A DNA stretch of 22,358 bases from assembly GCA_000444245.1 (NCBI GenBank), contig ATSW01006090.1:1-22358 (forward strand). Reading direction: 5' to 3'. Both the position numbers and the translations under genes were made by a program. A model generated the notes under the pieces. It had not been told where the DNA came from, made no database searches, and was given only the letters and a program-made list of their open reading frames with translations. Of the stretch, positions 10,019 to 20,400 are shown one piece after another (the stretch's first letter is position 1; every line of letters starts with the position of its first letter). The DNA is from Botryllus schlosseri (lineage: Eukaryota > Chordata > Ascidiacea > Stolidobranchia > Styelidae).

Positions 10019-10303
10019 GTGTATGTGTTTTATAGTTTTTATACGACCCTGGATAAAGTACGCCTACTTTATCCGCGCTCGGTCACAACTTCAACTAACG
10101 TATGGGTACGTCCTCTTAGCAACAGAGCTTCCGTGTCGACGAAAGATACATACCGTTTGACAATGCCGAACGAAGTAGGCGACCGTGTATATAGAAACTG
10201 CGGTCATGCAGCGAACTTACTGGCAGAAGTTATACAACTACATCAGAGCGCGGCACGACCGAACGACGATAAGCAAGTCCCATCTATAGTAGAAATCCCA
10301 TAA
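10019..10303 (+). CDS. Unidentified plus-strand ORF, 94 codons
   Basis: Not recognised. The frame sits in a locally GC-richer patch about 230 bp upstream of the left gene's start, in divergent orientation. The last 46 codons, from an internal ATG at 10162 (MPNEVGDRVYRNCGHAANLL...), are polar and free of low-complexity sequence. No domain, signal peptide or membrane segment is seen, and the frame has no obvious splice partner. It may be a fragment or chance. Confidence 0.15.
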   Translation: MYVFYSFYTTLDKVRLLYPRSVTTSTNVWVRPLSNRASVSTKDTYRLTMPNEVGDRVYRNCGHAANLLAEVIQLHQSAARPNDDKQVPSIVEIP

Positions 10304-11418
10304 GCATTATGTGAATAACTAAAGACCACGTGTGGGTTTGCAAAGGTATGTTTTGTATAGGTCCGATATGAGACCTGAAAATTCCAATTACTCTCGGTGT
10401 CCAAGCATACAAGTAGGAACAACAGAGGTTTTGTTAATTAGACATTTCGGTCTAAGCGCTAGCTACCCTGAATATATTCAAGAATCTCCCTACAAAAAGT
10501 ATTTATGAAATGCTGCGCAAACTAATTTTAGTTTCAAGCCCTTAGGTTAAAACCGCATGGCCCTTTGAGGAATGGAATGGTAATAACTCAAACATTGGCA
10601 TAAAATAAAGTTTCCATACAAGCTCAAAGTTGTGATCTCTGAAGACACATAAATGCTGGCCATAACTGGAAAGAAGAATTCATTCCTTTGCAAATAGAGT
10701 GGGAGTGGTGAAATCAAAGGTTTTAGAGTCGGAAATATATCATGCCATTGCAACGAAGAAATTCTCCTCATTATTCGCATTTAGATATAATGATAGTATT
10801 CACATTTCAAACGATCAATTCAATCAATTCAGTCTAGTAGCTGGTTCCTATACTCACATATCACGAACGAAAGTCGAAGCGAGTTTCACCATTACGTGGC
10901 GACATAAAAAAATATAACATCAACGCAAGAGAATTTGTTTTTTTGTTTATTTTTTCGTTTAGTTCCGTTTAGTTTTCCGAATTCGAAGTCCAGATGGTCA
11001 TTTTCTGGAAATTAAACTATCCTCCTTTGAGTGATCCAGCATTATACGTTAAAACATTCATCAGCTTGTCTGCGTGTATGATAACGAACCGAACTCTCCT
11101 CCGCAAGAACACGCGCTTTACAATTCATTTTCAACGTCTTACTCGCATGTTTCCTCGCTGGTCAACACCCAATAAAGTCTCTGTGATTCCCAACAATTCA
11201 TTTGGTATAAATGGACATGACCAATCCAGTCTATGTTTTGTAATGAATCAAGCACGCGACTCAACAAAAGATCAACCCAGCCTATTCAAATAAACTGTTT
11301 GGTGAATGTGCTTCCATTTGCTACTGTTTTTGTACCGTTATGTTGACTCAAAGTTAATAGCTCTCACCATAAAATTGGGCATGGTGCCAAGTACAGTTTG
11401 AACTGCACAACGCTACTT

Positions 11419-11683
11419 TCAGGTCACAAAAGCTCGTTTGTGTTCGTAAGATTCCGATTCACCGGTTCGTCTCCGAGGCCATTCCGAGAGTTTTATTCTC
11501 GGAAATAGCCTAAGCGACCGTGATTGTGATTCTGGCTCAATATTCCAATAATCCACACGCATAAACTCGACTGAACCCGGACGGCCATTATAGCTATCCA
11601 TGTTCTTGATTGGTAAGTAGCGTTCTGGTATCGCCGTTAAAATGTAGGTGTGTAGCGGCCGCAACGTTTTGTTACCCAAATAC
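11419..11683 (-). CDS. Orphan exon-like ORF with splice acceptor, unknown function
   Basis: An open frame of 87 codons plus a stop follows a good acceptor (ttctccattgcag) directly upstream of 11683. It reads YLGNKTLRPLHTYILTAIPE and ends SESYEHKRAFVT. Composition is basic and polar, with no membrane helix. It begins in phase 0 with a Tyr codon, exactly as terminal exon 13 of the right SLC5 gene does. It could therefore splice to exon 12 of that gene as an alternative last exon, or be the last exon of another transcript. I do not recognise the protein, and chance is possible. Confidence 0.35.
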
Positions 11684-13324
11684 TGCAATGGAGAAGTCGA
11701 TCAACATTTAGATATTCGGAATCAATGCGAGAATAAAATTCGATTATTAAACAGTGATTATAAATTTTAAGCTATTTACGATGAGTTGCGCTATAACGGG
11801 TCACAGGTGAGGTTTGGCCCGTCTGTGCCTCACCCGTGCATTGCCTATCATTTTGCGTTTTATTTTCGAACAATAATTGCTTGATTTTGGGAATAAAAAT
11901 GTTCAAAATCTATACTATGTCTATTTCAATCTGCTGAAGATTTGAATTGATGATATAGGTAATCAAATGCGTGGATAAATCTCATCCGTAAAACCACAGT
12001 ATTACAGATACTCACGAATAACAAATTTGAAATGCACTTCTTACTGGGTTACGGCCTAATAAGAGCGGTAACAACCGCATCCCGAATTCCCATTTGAGGG
12101 GGAGTTCGAACGGCGAACAAAATTATTTTATAAATAAACATAAGGTATAGAGTATTTTGGGTAGAATTGTTTTACTTGAAAATTTTCTTCGCGACGTGGT
12201 GTAGTAGAATATGAAAGGCCCGACGGGAAAATGTCTAACTGCTGGTTTGAAGTGATGTGGCTAAAATTGATTTCTGTACTGTCATATTTACAAATTGTGA
12301 AACGATCCTATGTTCCAATCCGAAATTCCCATCTCGAATATGAAAATATGCTAACGCGATCCCATGTGATGCATCTAGAATATATTCCAGATATAGATTG
12401 TGTGAATCAAGAGGAACCCTACACCTTTGGATGATAAATATTGATATTTCCACTGCATCAGTATTTTTTGACTTGGGAGGTTGTGATGATTTGCAAAGTG
12501 TGACATGTATATTACTCACTCCGATTGACAACTTATCATAGTGGTATTTTTGGAAAAAAAGAAGCAGAGGAGTGTAGTTTACCTATAGGCCTCTGAATAG
12601 CCACCTCATTAAAGGTAAACCCATCAGTAATTAGTCATTTTAATCATAGAATAGGTAAATATCGAGCGTCAGTGGTCAGCGAGTTCCTAGAATGGTGCTG
12701 TGAATTGTATTTGTCAATGTATATAGGCTACTATAAAACGATATTTGTTTTCAACGGGGGATTTTAGCATTCCTGTAAGCCTATTCACTGCAAACCGCAT
12801 ACTGGATACCGCATGCAGGCCTACTGCCCTTGTCAATTGAGCACTTGTAGATGAAAGATAAACTAAGGCCAACACATCCATTTACATCAGGTGAGGCTCA
12901 TGGTTTGTGCGGCAACGTCATCTTTAGAGTCAGCTTTTCAAGTAGGTAAACCCGGCCTAAAGTTTAGCTGATTCAGTTAGCGACTTTGTACTGATCAGTG
13001 ATCACATTAGCACGCTACTTATGTCTACAATTCAAGGTTGGTATGGATGGAAAATACGTATCAGATTGGCTACATCAGTAAGGGAATGAATGTATTTGTT
13101 CTGCACTACCTGTCGACTGTCGTAACTCCGCGATGCATAGGCTTAGACTGATTCAAATGTTTGCTAATATAAGCTTGTTTTGATACATTAAAAGAGACAG
13201 GGTGTATCCTTAGGCTATTCGAAGAATCGAACTGTTTAACGTGCTAAGTAGATAGTGCTTATATCATGTTAATTCTGCTAATTGCGGTAACTGAAATTGA
13301 ACTTTTAGAAGTATAGCCTACATT

Positions 13325-13520
13325 CAGGGGTGGTCAAAGTCTTCAACGTTTCTACTCAAGTAGAAGTAGAAGCTGCACCGTATATTTCTCGTCAATTACT
13401 ATAGTTGAACAGCTTCTTTGAGGTACAGAACTTCAATATACAATTGAATAGTATATATATAATATGAATAATATTGATATACTATTCAATTACTATAGTA
13501 GAAGTAGAAATTTCCTAGAC
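13325..13520 (+). mobile_element. Possible hAT-like terminus, right end not found
   Basis: CAGGGGTGGTCAAAGTC at 13325 has the form of a hAT MITE end and is followed by TACTCAAGTAGAAGTAGAAG. No opposite terminus or target duplication could be located, so the right boundary given is arbitrary. Confidence 0.35.
13442..13491. repeat. Perfect 15-bp inverted repeat (hairpin)
   Basis: AATTGAATAGTATAT at 13442-13456 and its exact reverse complement at 13477-13491, with a 20-base AT-rich spacer. It probably belongs to the hAT-like element starting at 13325, or arose from a local palindromic expansion. No function is evident. Confidence 0.6.
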
Positions 13521-14187
13521 ATTTAAAAATACCATTTGTTTTGGATGCAACACTATATGTGACCCTTGCACTCTTTGTTGAACATTTGTTCGATCCAAGC
13601 GGCTGAGCAACTTAATAGAATCTTTTTAAATTTTGTCAATTGGGAAGCAGCGTTTGGTTATATTTGCATTAATTTCACAAGTGCTGTTGTCACTTACAAA
13701 AACAGACAATGTATTTACTCTTTCGCAGTATCATGATATAATTTCATTCCATAATATCGTTACTAATAACAGTGATTTTGGTACATTCAAATCCTATTTA
13801 ATTTATTAATAGCAATTTCAAGTTAACTTTGAAAGCACTTGTTTTCATATTAAAGAAGTCGGAGTCGGAGTCAAGAGCAATTTTTTTTTCACAATTTCAT
13901 TTACTGTACCTGGCTACAGGAGAGGCGTTGCCTCACTTGTCTCCCCCGAGAGCACGTCACTGTCTGCATTAGAGTTGGCCTATTTGACTCGTTGCTCGTC
14001 ATTCGAATGGATGTGAAAGCTAAAATGAGTAATCTGGTAAATAAATTAATCTCCCTCCACTGTATTTATAGTGTAGCCAAATTTAGCAATACCCCGACAT
14101 GACAGCAACAGCGCTACAAAACCCATATCGACGTAGCGTTCTGTAGAAACTTTTCATAATTTTCCACAGGAATGATAAAGTTATGAA

Positions 14188-14193
14188 TTTAAT
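14188..14193 (-). terminator. Candidate poly(A) signal of the right SLC5 gene
   Basis: ATTAAA on the minus strand, about 165 bases beyond the stop codon at 14358. It is the most frequent variant of the AATAAA signal. A canonical AATAAA lies farther away at 13802-13807. Chance occurrence is quite possible in AT-rich DNA. Confidence 0.3.
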
Positions 14194-14357
14194 ATCAAAT
14201 ATGAAGGAAAGTGATTTTCTGACTGTTCTCTCCAATAAAGTCAACGGCGCATCGACAAATACGAGAAAGAATTTATAATGTGCAGTATATTCGTTTTCTT
14301 GTTAAATGCGACCTCGTATAAAAATTGAAGTGAGAAAGATGGCACGTCACAACCGTT

Positions 14358-14498
14358 CTACAAATAGGAGAGAACTGTCACACTTTCTTTCTCGAAAGCC
14401 TGATTGTCTTTGCAGTAGTCTCCGTCTTCCATTGTGCTGATCGACTTGATGCTATTAGTTTCCGCCGTCTCATCAATGTTTGAGCTTTTGGCGTCATA
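14358..14498 (-). CDS. Right SLC5 gene, exon 13 (C-terminal tail and stop)
   Basis: The acceptor acattatttag precedes 14498. Forty-six codons begin YDAKSSNIDETAETNSIKSI and finish ESVTVLSYL, then TAG. It is cytoplasmic, acidic and Ser/Thr-rich. The last three residues, S-Y-L, fit a class I PDZ ligand (S/T-x-hydrophobic). SLC5A8 also ends in such a motif (T-R-L). Confidence 0.82.
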   Translation of the reverse strand, partial: YDAKSSNIDETAETNSIKSISTMEDGDYCKDNQAFEKESVTVLSYL

Positions 14499-17400
14499 CT
14501 AAATAATGTAAGTATGCAATTCATCACTTCCGAATTACACAATTGGTAAATTAGTAAACCTGAGAGCGATGGATTGTAAGGTATATTATTTATCTTCATT
14601 TAGGTAGTAAATATATAAATGTTTACTTCTTTTCTCTCTCCCATCTTGGGAATTATGTATTGCCGGAAGCTCTTCGGCAGCCATCGCAGCGTTGGGTGTT
14701 CGAAAGGTAAGTAGATCAAATCCGGACTGACATTGTATCGACTTTGCAGACCTCCTATCAAATATGAAAAGAATCTCAGCGATTATTTATCTAAACAATT
14801 TAGGGTATGGCTTTGTATTGCTTTTGCTCCATTAATTTCAATGATCACCCAGTCCAATGTTAATGCTAGCATTTTTCATGTGATCTGAATTTTATTTAAT
14901 TGATGTATTCTCCACCGCTAACACATATTTTATTACAACACTGGTAATTTTATTGCAGGGTGACTAAACCAGTTGACCCCAACCGGATCATATCGTCCAC
15001 ACCCTCTCCTATACATCCTAAAGTTCCTTTTGTTATTATTTTCATGCTTCAATTATACTCTTTTCGTTAAGATAAATCAATGCAAATATCTGTCAATGTT
15101 TTATGGGGGCACTCATGAGAAAAAAGGTTCAATATCATAAAGCCTACCTTGTGTTCCTAACATCAAAACATTGCCTATTTTCTTCCTCGACCTATCAGTT
15201 CACCTTCGGCGACTAATATTGTGAAGTTATGTTATTTGGCCGAGCGATTGGTACAGTATTTTCGTACTAAGCAGGCAAAGTCAGAATATATGTGGATATG
15301 AGCATTCACTTACCAGTAGCTGCGCTAACAATCATTCCAATAATAATGCAAACCATCATTCCAAGCGGTGAATAATATCCAAAAGAAATTGCGTAAAAAT
15401 CTGCGATGAGAGGCCTTTCTTCTTAAGACGAATTTGATGTGGTAAGTTCGAGTACGGATGAGTATGAATTCGACGAAGTGGAAGCGCTATAGTCAATCGT
15501 TGTTGCAGAAATATTACTGGTGACGTTGCTATCTGATATGCAACCGTCGATATTTGTGTCTTTAATATTCAAGAACCTCAAAGGAGGCGGATATATCCAT
15601 GCACCGACAAACAGCCATATGTTGAATGTAAGGGCTGCGACCATTCCAGAAATAGCACCCTAAAATAATGATGTGTGGTTGCGATTAATATGATCTTGGG
15701 TATATTGGAATTGAAGGGATGATATCTGGTGGGTATATGCTAATGTCACCACACCAGTTAGTGGGTTTCACGTCCCGATTATGCCTATCGTCCAGGTTTC
15801 GTAGGTGTATATGCTCTTCATGGTCAAATGACCGTGCGCACTAGGTGTCTTTTAACCCAAAGAAGAAAATCGAATCTCGAGCAAAGTTCGCTGCAAGTCA
15901 TAAATGAAAGCGGACGTATGCGAATGTGAGAGAGAATGAAAACCCGTCTGTGCAATTACGAAAGCTATGAACTTTCTTACAATGAAATCCATGCCGCGTT
16001 AAATATGCGCGTTCTGAGCTGTAGGCACTAGCAATAATACTTTATTAACTACAACAGTGGTTCTCAACCGGGGATCCACGGATCCCCTGGGGCCCGCGAA
16101 GCATTATCAGGGCTCTGCGTAACCTTTAAAATTGCGAAATGACTGAAACCTTAATTTGTACGTTTTTTAAACTATAGGGTAATCATGAGTCAGTTTCGTT
16201 TCATGACTCCTTAAACTTCAGGAGTCACATCAACACTATATGGTCGTCTGGGATGAATTATCCTATACTCTGCCAAATCATTTCAATTGGCAAATTGCCA
16301 ATAGCCTAGCCCCACCCTGCTGATACAAACCTATCGCTGTTTAGAAATGTTTTGTTTGGGGTTTGTGGAAAAAATAAAAAGTTGCAAAACATTTTAGATT
16401 TGACGTTGTCAGTCACAACAAATTAGTGAACATTACTGTGAAATAAAATTAATGAAGTCTTTTCCCAATCTGCACAAATGTATATAGGGATTGAAATCTC
16501 GTCGCGGATCCATTTTCTTCTGTGATAGACATAACCATACTATTCCAGAATAACCATAAGGTGAGCTGGTAGCTGAAAATGACTATGGTTGACGTGAAAT
16601 GTTCAGTAATAAATCTGTCTCTCAATTTTAGTGCTGTGTAGTCGCTACTGTGTATGTTGCGATCCTAGCCAAAGGTGTCGTGGGATGCTTTAAGCGCTAG
16701 TATTACATTCGCTCCCCACTTATCTCTGTGAAAATGGATTATCGGCTTCGTCAGCCGGTTAGCGGAATATCTTTTTTGGTAAATATACAACAACAACAAC
16801 AACAATCTCAAATCAATTTTCAAGACACGACCACGAACTTCAAGAAATTCAGCTGCAGAATTCGCTTTGAAAAATAGTCCCAATTTCTACTTATAGTATT
16901 CTATTTTCAAGAAAAGTCATTTTGTTGCCGTTTATCATTAGTACAAGGCAGATGACGATTTTTGGGCGTCTGTGGGGGGCGTAACAGTCCAAAAGAGCCC
17001 AAACATACTAAACTAAAAGACGCACACGATTCGAAATTGGTATTTCGTCACTGGCAAAGAATTTTTCTCTGTGGGATGGCATTTATCCTATGAGGTTCAG
17101 ATTGATGGGACATCTGTTCGTGCGTTGTGTCCCTAATGGCTGACGCCGAATGCCGATTTCTATAAAATGCGTATATGTTTATTTGAGTACGGTACCCATA
17201 TCACGGCATTTAGCTACATTAAATCGCGAACGCGAACAAAATTTGAAAAATATATATAAATTCTCGAAAAATTACTTTATGATTTAAGTACATTCAAGAG
17301 ATAATTTCGGACCCCCGTCGATCTCGACCCCCCTCCAATCGAGGCTATGGGGTGCGGCAGTTACGGTCCTGTCTGTATACTATATGACGCTTGCGTGATT

Positions 17401-20400
17401 ACTAATATTCTACTAAGACAATAAACATACCTTTTCATTCGCAAAAGGGAATAGTGCTCCCATTACCACTGGGCCAAGAAGTGCTCCTGCACACACTCCC
17501 AGTAAACTTAGAGCGGCTTGAATAACACTTCCGAGAACTGAAGACAGGAAAGCGAATCCAATGCAAAGTCCACCATAGAACAGTGTCATTCCTTTTAAAC
17601 ACATGCATTCAGGATAAATTTTATTCTGAAGGTATATTTGAGTACTGTAATATCTATTCACCCCTTGAGACCCAAAGTGGAGTTTTCTCATTCCAATTCA
17701 CGAAAGGTTTGATGATGTCTCCTACCGTTACACTGCTCATTCCATTAATGGCACTGGAAACTGTACTGCAAAATGACATTCACGACGACGATTAGTCCAG
17801 CGCAAGGGATGCTATCCACCAGGGGCGTGAAACCTACGGTCCGTGGGTCTAAATTTTGTATAAAACATTTTCGTGCGGAATCTCTATATGCACATAAAGT
17901 GATTTTAGTTTTTTTTTAATTAGTCCATTCCAGCGTAGCCCAAACGTACCAGTCTACAAGCTCAATCAGAAACCTTTTATACGGAACAGTTGCACACCGA
18001 GTTTTGGTTTTAACAGTAAATATATACCGGTCTTTACCATTACCTCAATGCTCCGGCGAACACACCAGCGATAAATAGACCGGCCACTCCAGGGTATCCT
18101 GCGAACACTCTCACGACCATGAGAGGAAGGACCTGATCTGCAGCGGAAATAGTTTTTGTCGCCAACGGGTCACAATCTGCGAAGTACGCGTACGTGACGT
18201 ATCCGAGAAATCTCATGCAGAATCCGGTTTGGATGAGCGTTATTGGAATCGTTCCGTATATTGCCCTGTATTAAGTTAGTCTATTATTGATAGAATAACC
18301 GTCCCACAGTATAAATGTACGCAATATGAATTATGAAAAGTTGTACTAAAACATGATTGAGGACTGTAATCTAGCGTTTTCTTATCGAAGTACGACTGTT
18401 TAATGTTACAGATGCCATTATAAGAGTAGGCTATTTCGTAGCAAACCAAAACTGCATTTCGAGATCTACATTTTCTAGTATCGAACGATAGTAACATAAG
18501 AATACTTTACCTCTCCATCATTCAAGGTAAAAGTCATTAATGGGCGATGACAAGTAGGCCTATATGCCAGACTACAACTGATAAGACACGCCATTTTGTT
18601 AGAGCTGCAACAATAATAATTGAGCAACCATCGGTCGTATGCACTTTTTTACAACGGAACTATATATGCAGGCTCAAACCTCAAATAATGTAGGCTATCC
18701 TACAAATCCCGAAAACTTAATGTTCTTGATTTTGTAATCATACAGGATATAATTACATTTTTCCTTCTCTTATCGAACGGCAGCATAAAAATCGTTGGAC
18801 GATCGCTTGGTTGGTTGATGTGATGCTCGACCACGTGATGCCTAATCCAAACACGGTAGACCAGAACGTTATGCGATATCGCGGATCGACCTCGAAGCTG
18901 AAACAATTCAATACATTATCTTGGTTTGCAGAGAAAGATTCCTCACAAGAATGTAATATTCCCTTATTTACACGATTATGAAGTTATCCAGCCTTCTTCA
19001 ATGCTTTCAAATCCATGAGGAGCGTTACGATAGCATATGTCATGATAGCGACTCAACTTACTGATTAAAATCTATGCGATCCCCTGCCCAAGCGATGTCG
19101 AGACATCTCCCAATGCCACCGACCGCACCTGCTGCTCCGAAAATCACAACGAAAAGCATTATCGTGAGAAGAAGGCCCTGGATAACATCCGTCCAGATCA
19201 CAGCTTTTAATCCCTCCTGGAAATAAAAAGGCAATATACCAGATGCCGTTAATACGAGATCGGGTTTTCATTCCGTACTGAAATACCCCTGGAGTGTTCT
19301 CTTCCATTCGAGCGTGAAGGGAGCGCTGGCCGCAAAATGGGTGATAGGGTAGGGGGGATATGAATTGAAGCATGCATCAATCATCTAGAAGAAGAACTGC
19401 ACATGGACGTACTAATTCGATTTCAGGATATATTCTAATTTGCATGTACTGACTGGAGAACCAATCCATTCCCGGAGCCTAGAGTCGTGTCATATTTTTC
19501 AAATCGCGTATACTGTAAAAGTGTACTTTCAGTACCTTGAGAAAGCCCTCAACAGAAAGCGACATGACATATCGGAGCGATGGATATTTGAGATCGCTCA
19601 TAGAAAAACTGAAACCCAATGTCATGAGAATGGTGACAATGCCAACCTCATCCGTCTCATAACTAGCAATAAATGCAGAACAACATTCTCTTATTAATTA
19701 ATTAGTTGCGGGAAGGGTGGGAGCGCGGGTACTTCATTCGTTTTTGCTGGCAAAAAGTTAAAAAAAAGTATTGGAAACACGGATAAGCATATATGAATAT
19801 ACGAGAATGTATTTGCTTGGAATCACCATTGTGTGTTCATGCGACGTCATGGGTTGAGGTTTAAGTTATTATTCACAGATAACATTTTATAAAACTTCAT
19901 GTTCATATCCACCGGGACAATTTAGGTGTGGGCAGCATCTCCAATATCTACAATGACCCTAACAGCCCTATCAGGTGCATTATGCATAAGCGATTACGTA
20001 CCAGAGTTGTGTAAAGAGTGCAGACAATACCAATGGACAGAACTGCGGCGATCTCCGAAAAGTCTGAAACTGTGTATGGGAAATGATGCATTAGAGAATT
20101 TCCTCAGAATCGTTATTACATTTAGATATTACCTGCGCTCAACGCGATAGCGGGGGCATAGATCATGACTCCATTATAAGCTATGGTTTGCAAAATGTAT
20201 ATGATAGTCGCCACATAGCGAGCATACTTTCCGAATCGGACTCCATAGTACTGAAATAATCGATATCAAAGAAATCGTAAAGTTCGTGTGCAATTCAAAA
20301 AAGCACTCTAAATGAGTGAAGTAAACATTTTCTTTGACGTAGGCGTCAAACCTTTAATATTTCTCCCTTCTGATGTAGTTTCTCGAACAAAATTACGATT

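Larger units (their letters stand above)
9792..14357. other. Intergenic region between the two SLC5 copies
   Basis: About 4.6 kb separates the stop codon of the right gene (14358) from the start codon of the left gene (9791). It must hold the left gene's promoter and 5' leader, but no core promoter motif stands out. It contains a spliceable orphan exon-like ORF (11419-11683), weak plus-strand ORFs (10019-10303, 10699-10917, 10994-11293), a hAT-like end at 13325 and a hairpin at 13442-13491. The overlapping frames at 12231-12531 on both strands look like chance. Confidence 0.7.
15660..17430 (-). other. Intron 10 of the right SLC5 gene
   Basis: 1771 bp. It holds a one-ended hAT-like element (from 16055), a candidate tRNA-derived SINE (16651-16805) and unremarkable AT-rich DNA. 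The frame at 16665-16883 lies across the SINE candidate and is not considered coding. Confidence 0.65.

Noticed and set aside
10699-10917. 72-codon plus-strand ORF
   Set aside because: Somewhat protein-like composition, but no family match, splice partner or context.
10994-11293. 99-codon plus-strand ORF followed by AATAAA
   Set aside because: No recognisable protein features, and the AATAAA overlaps the end of the frame. Not enough to call a gene.
11803-11833. GGTGAGG ... CCTCACC hairpin
   Set aside because: A short imperfect stem with no RNA gene features or terminal repeats around it. Likely chance.
12040-12125. tRNA-like stretch with GAGTTCGAACGG resembling a B box
   Set aside because: The T-stem does not pair, no acceptor stem forms, and the A-box match is poor. 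At most a decayed SINE fragment.
12231-12531. Overlapping frames on both strands (67 and 98 codons)
   Set aside because: Neither frame shows motifs, helices or splice context. Open length alone is expected by chance here.
12570-12950. Possible MITE between GTTTACCTA and TAGGTAAAC words
   Set aside because: The shared inverted word is only nine bases, with no target duplication and no extension of the match.
17583-17795. 70-codon plus-strand ORF
   Set aside because: Antisense shadow of exon 9 and the 70-bp intron 9 of the right SLC5 gene.
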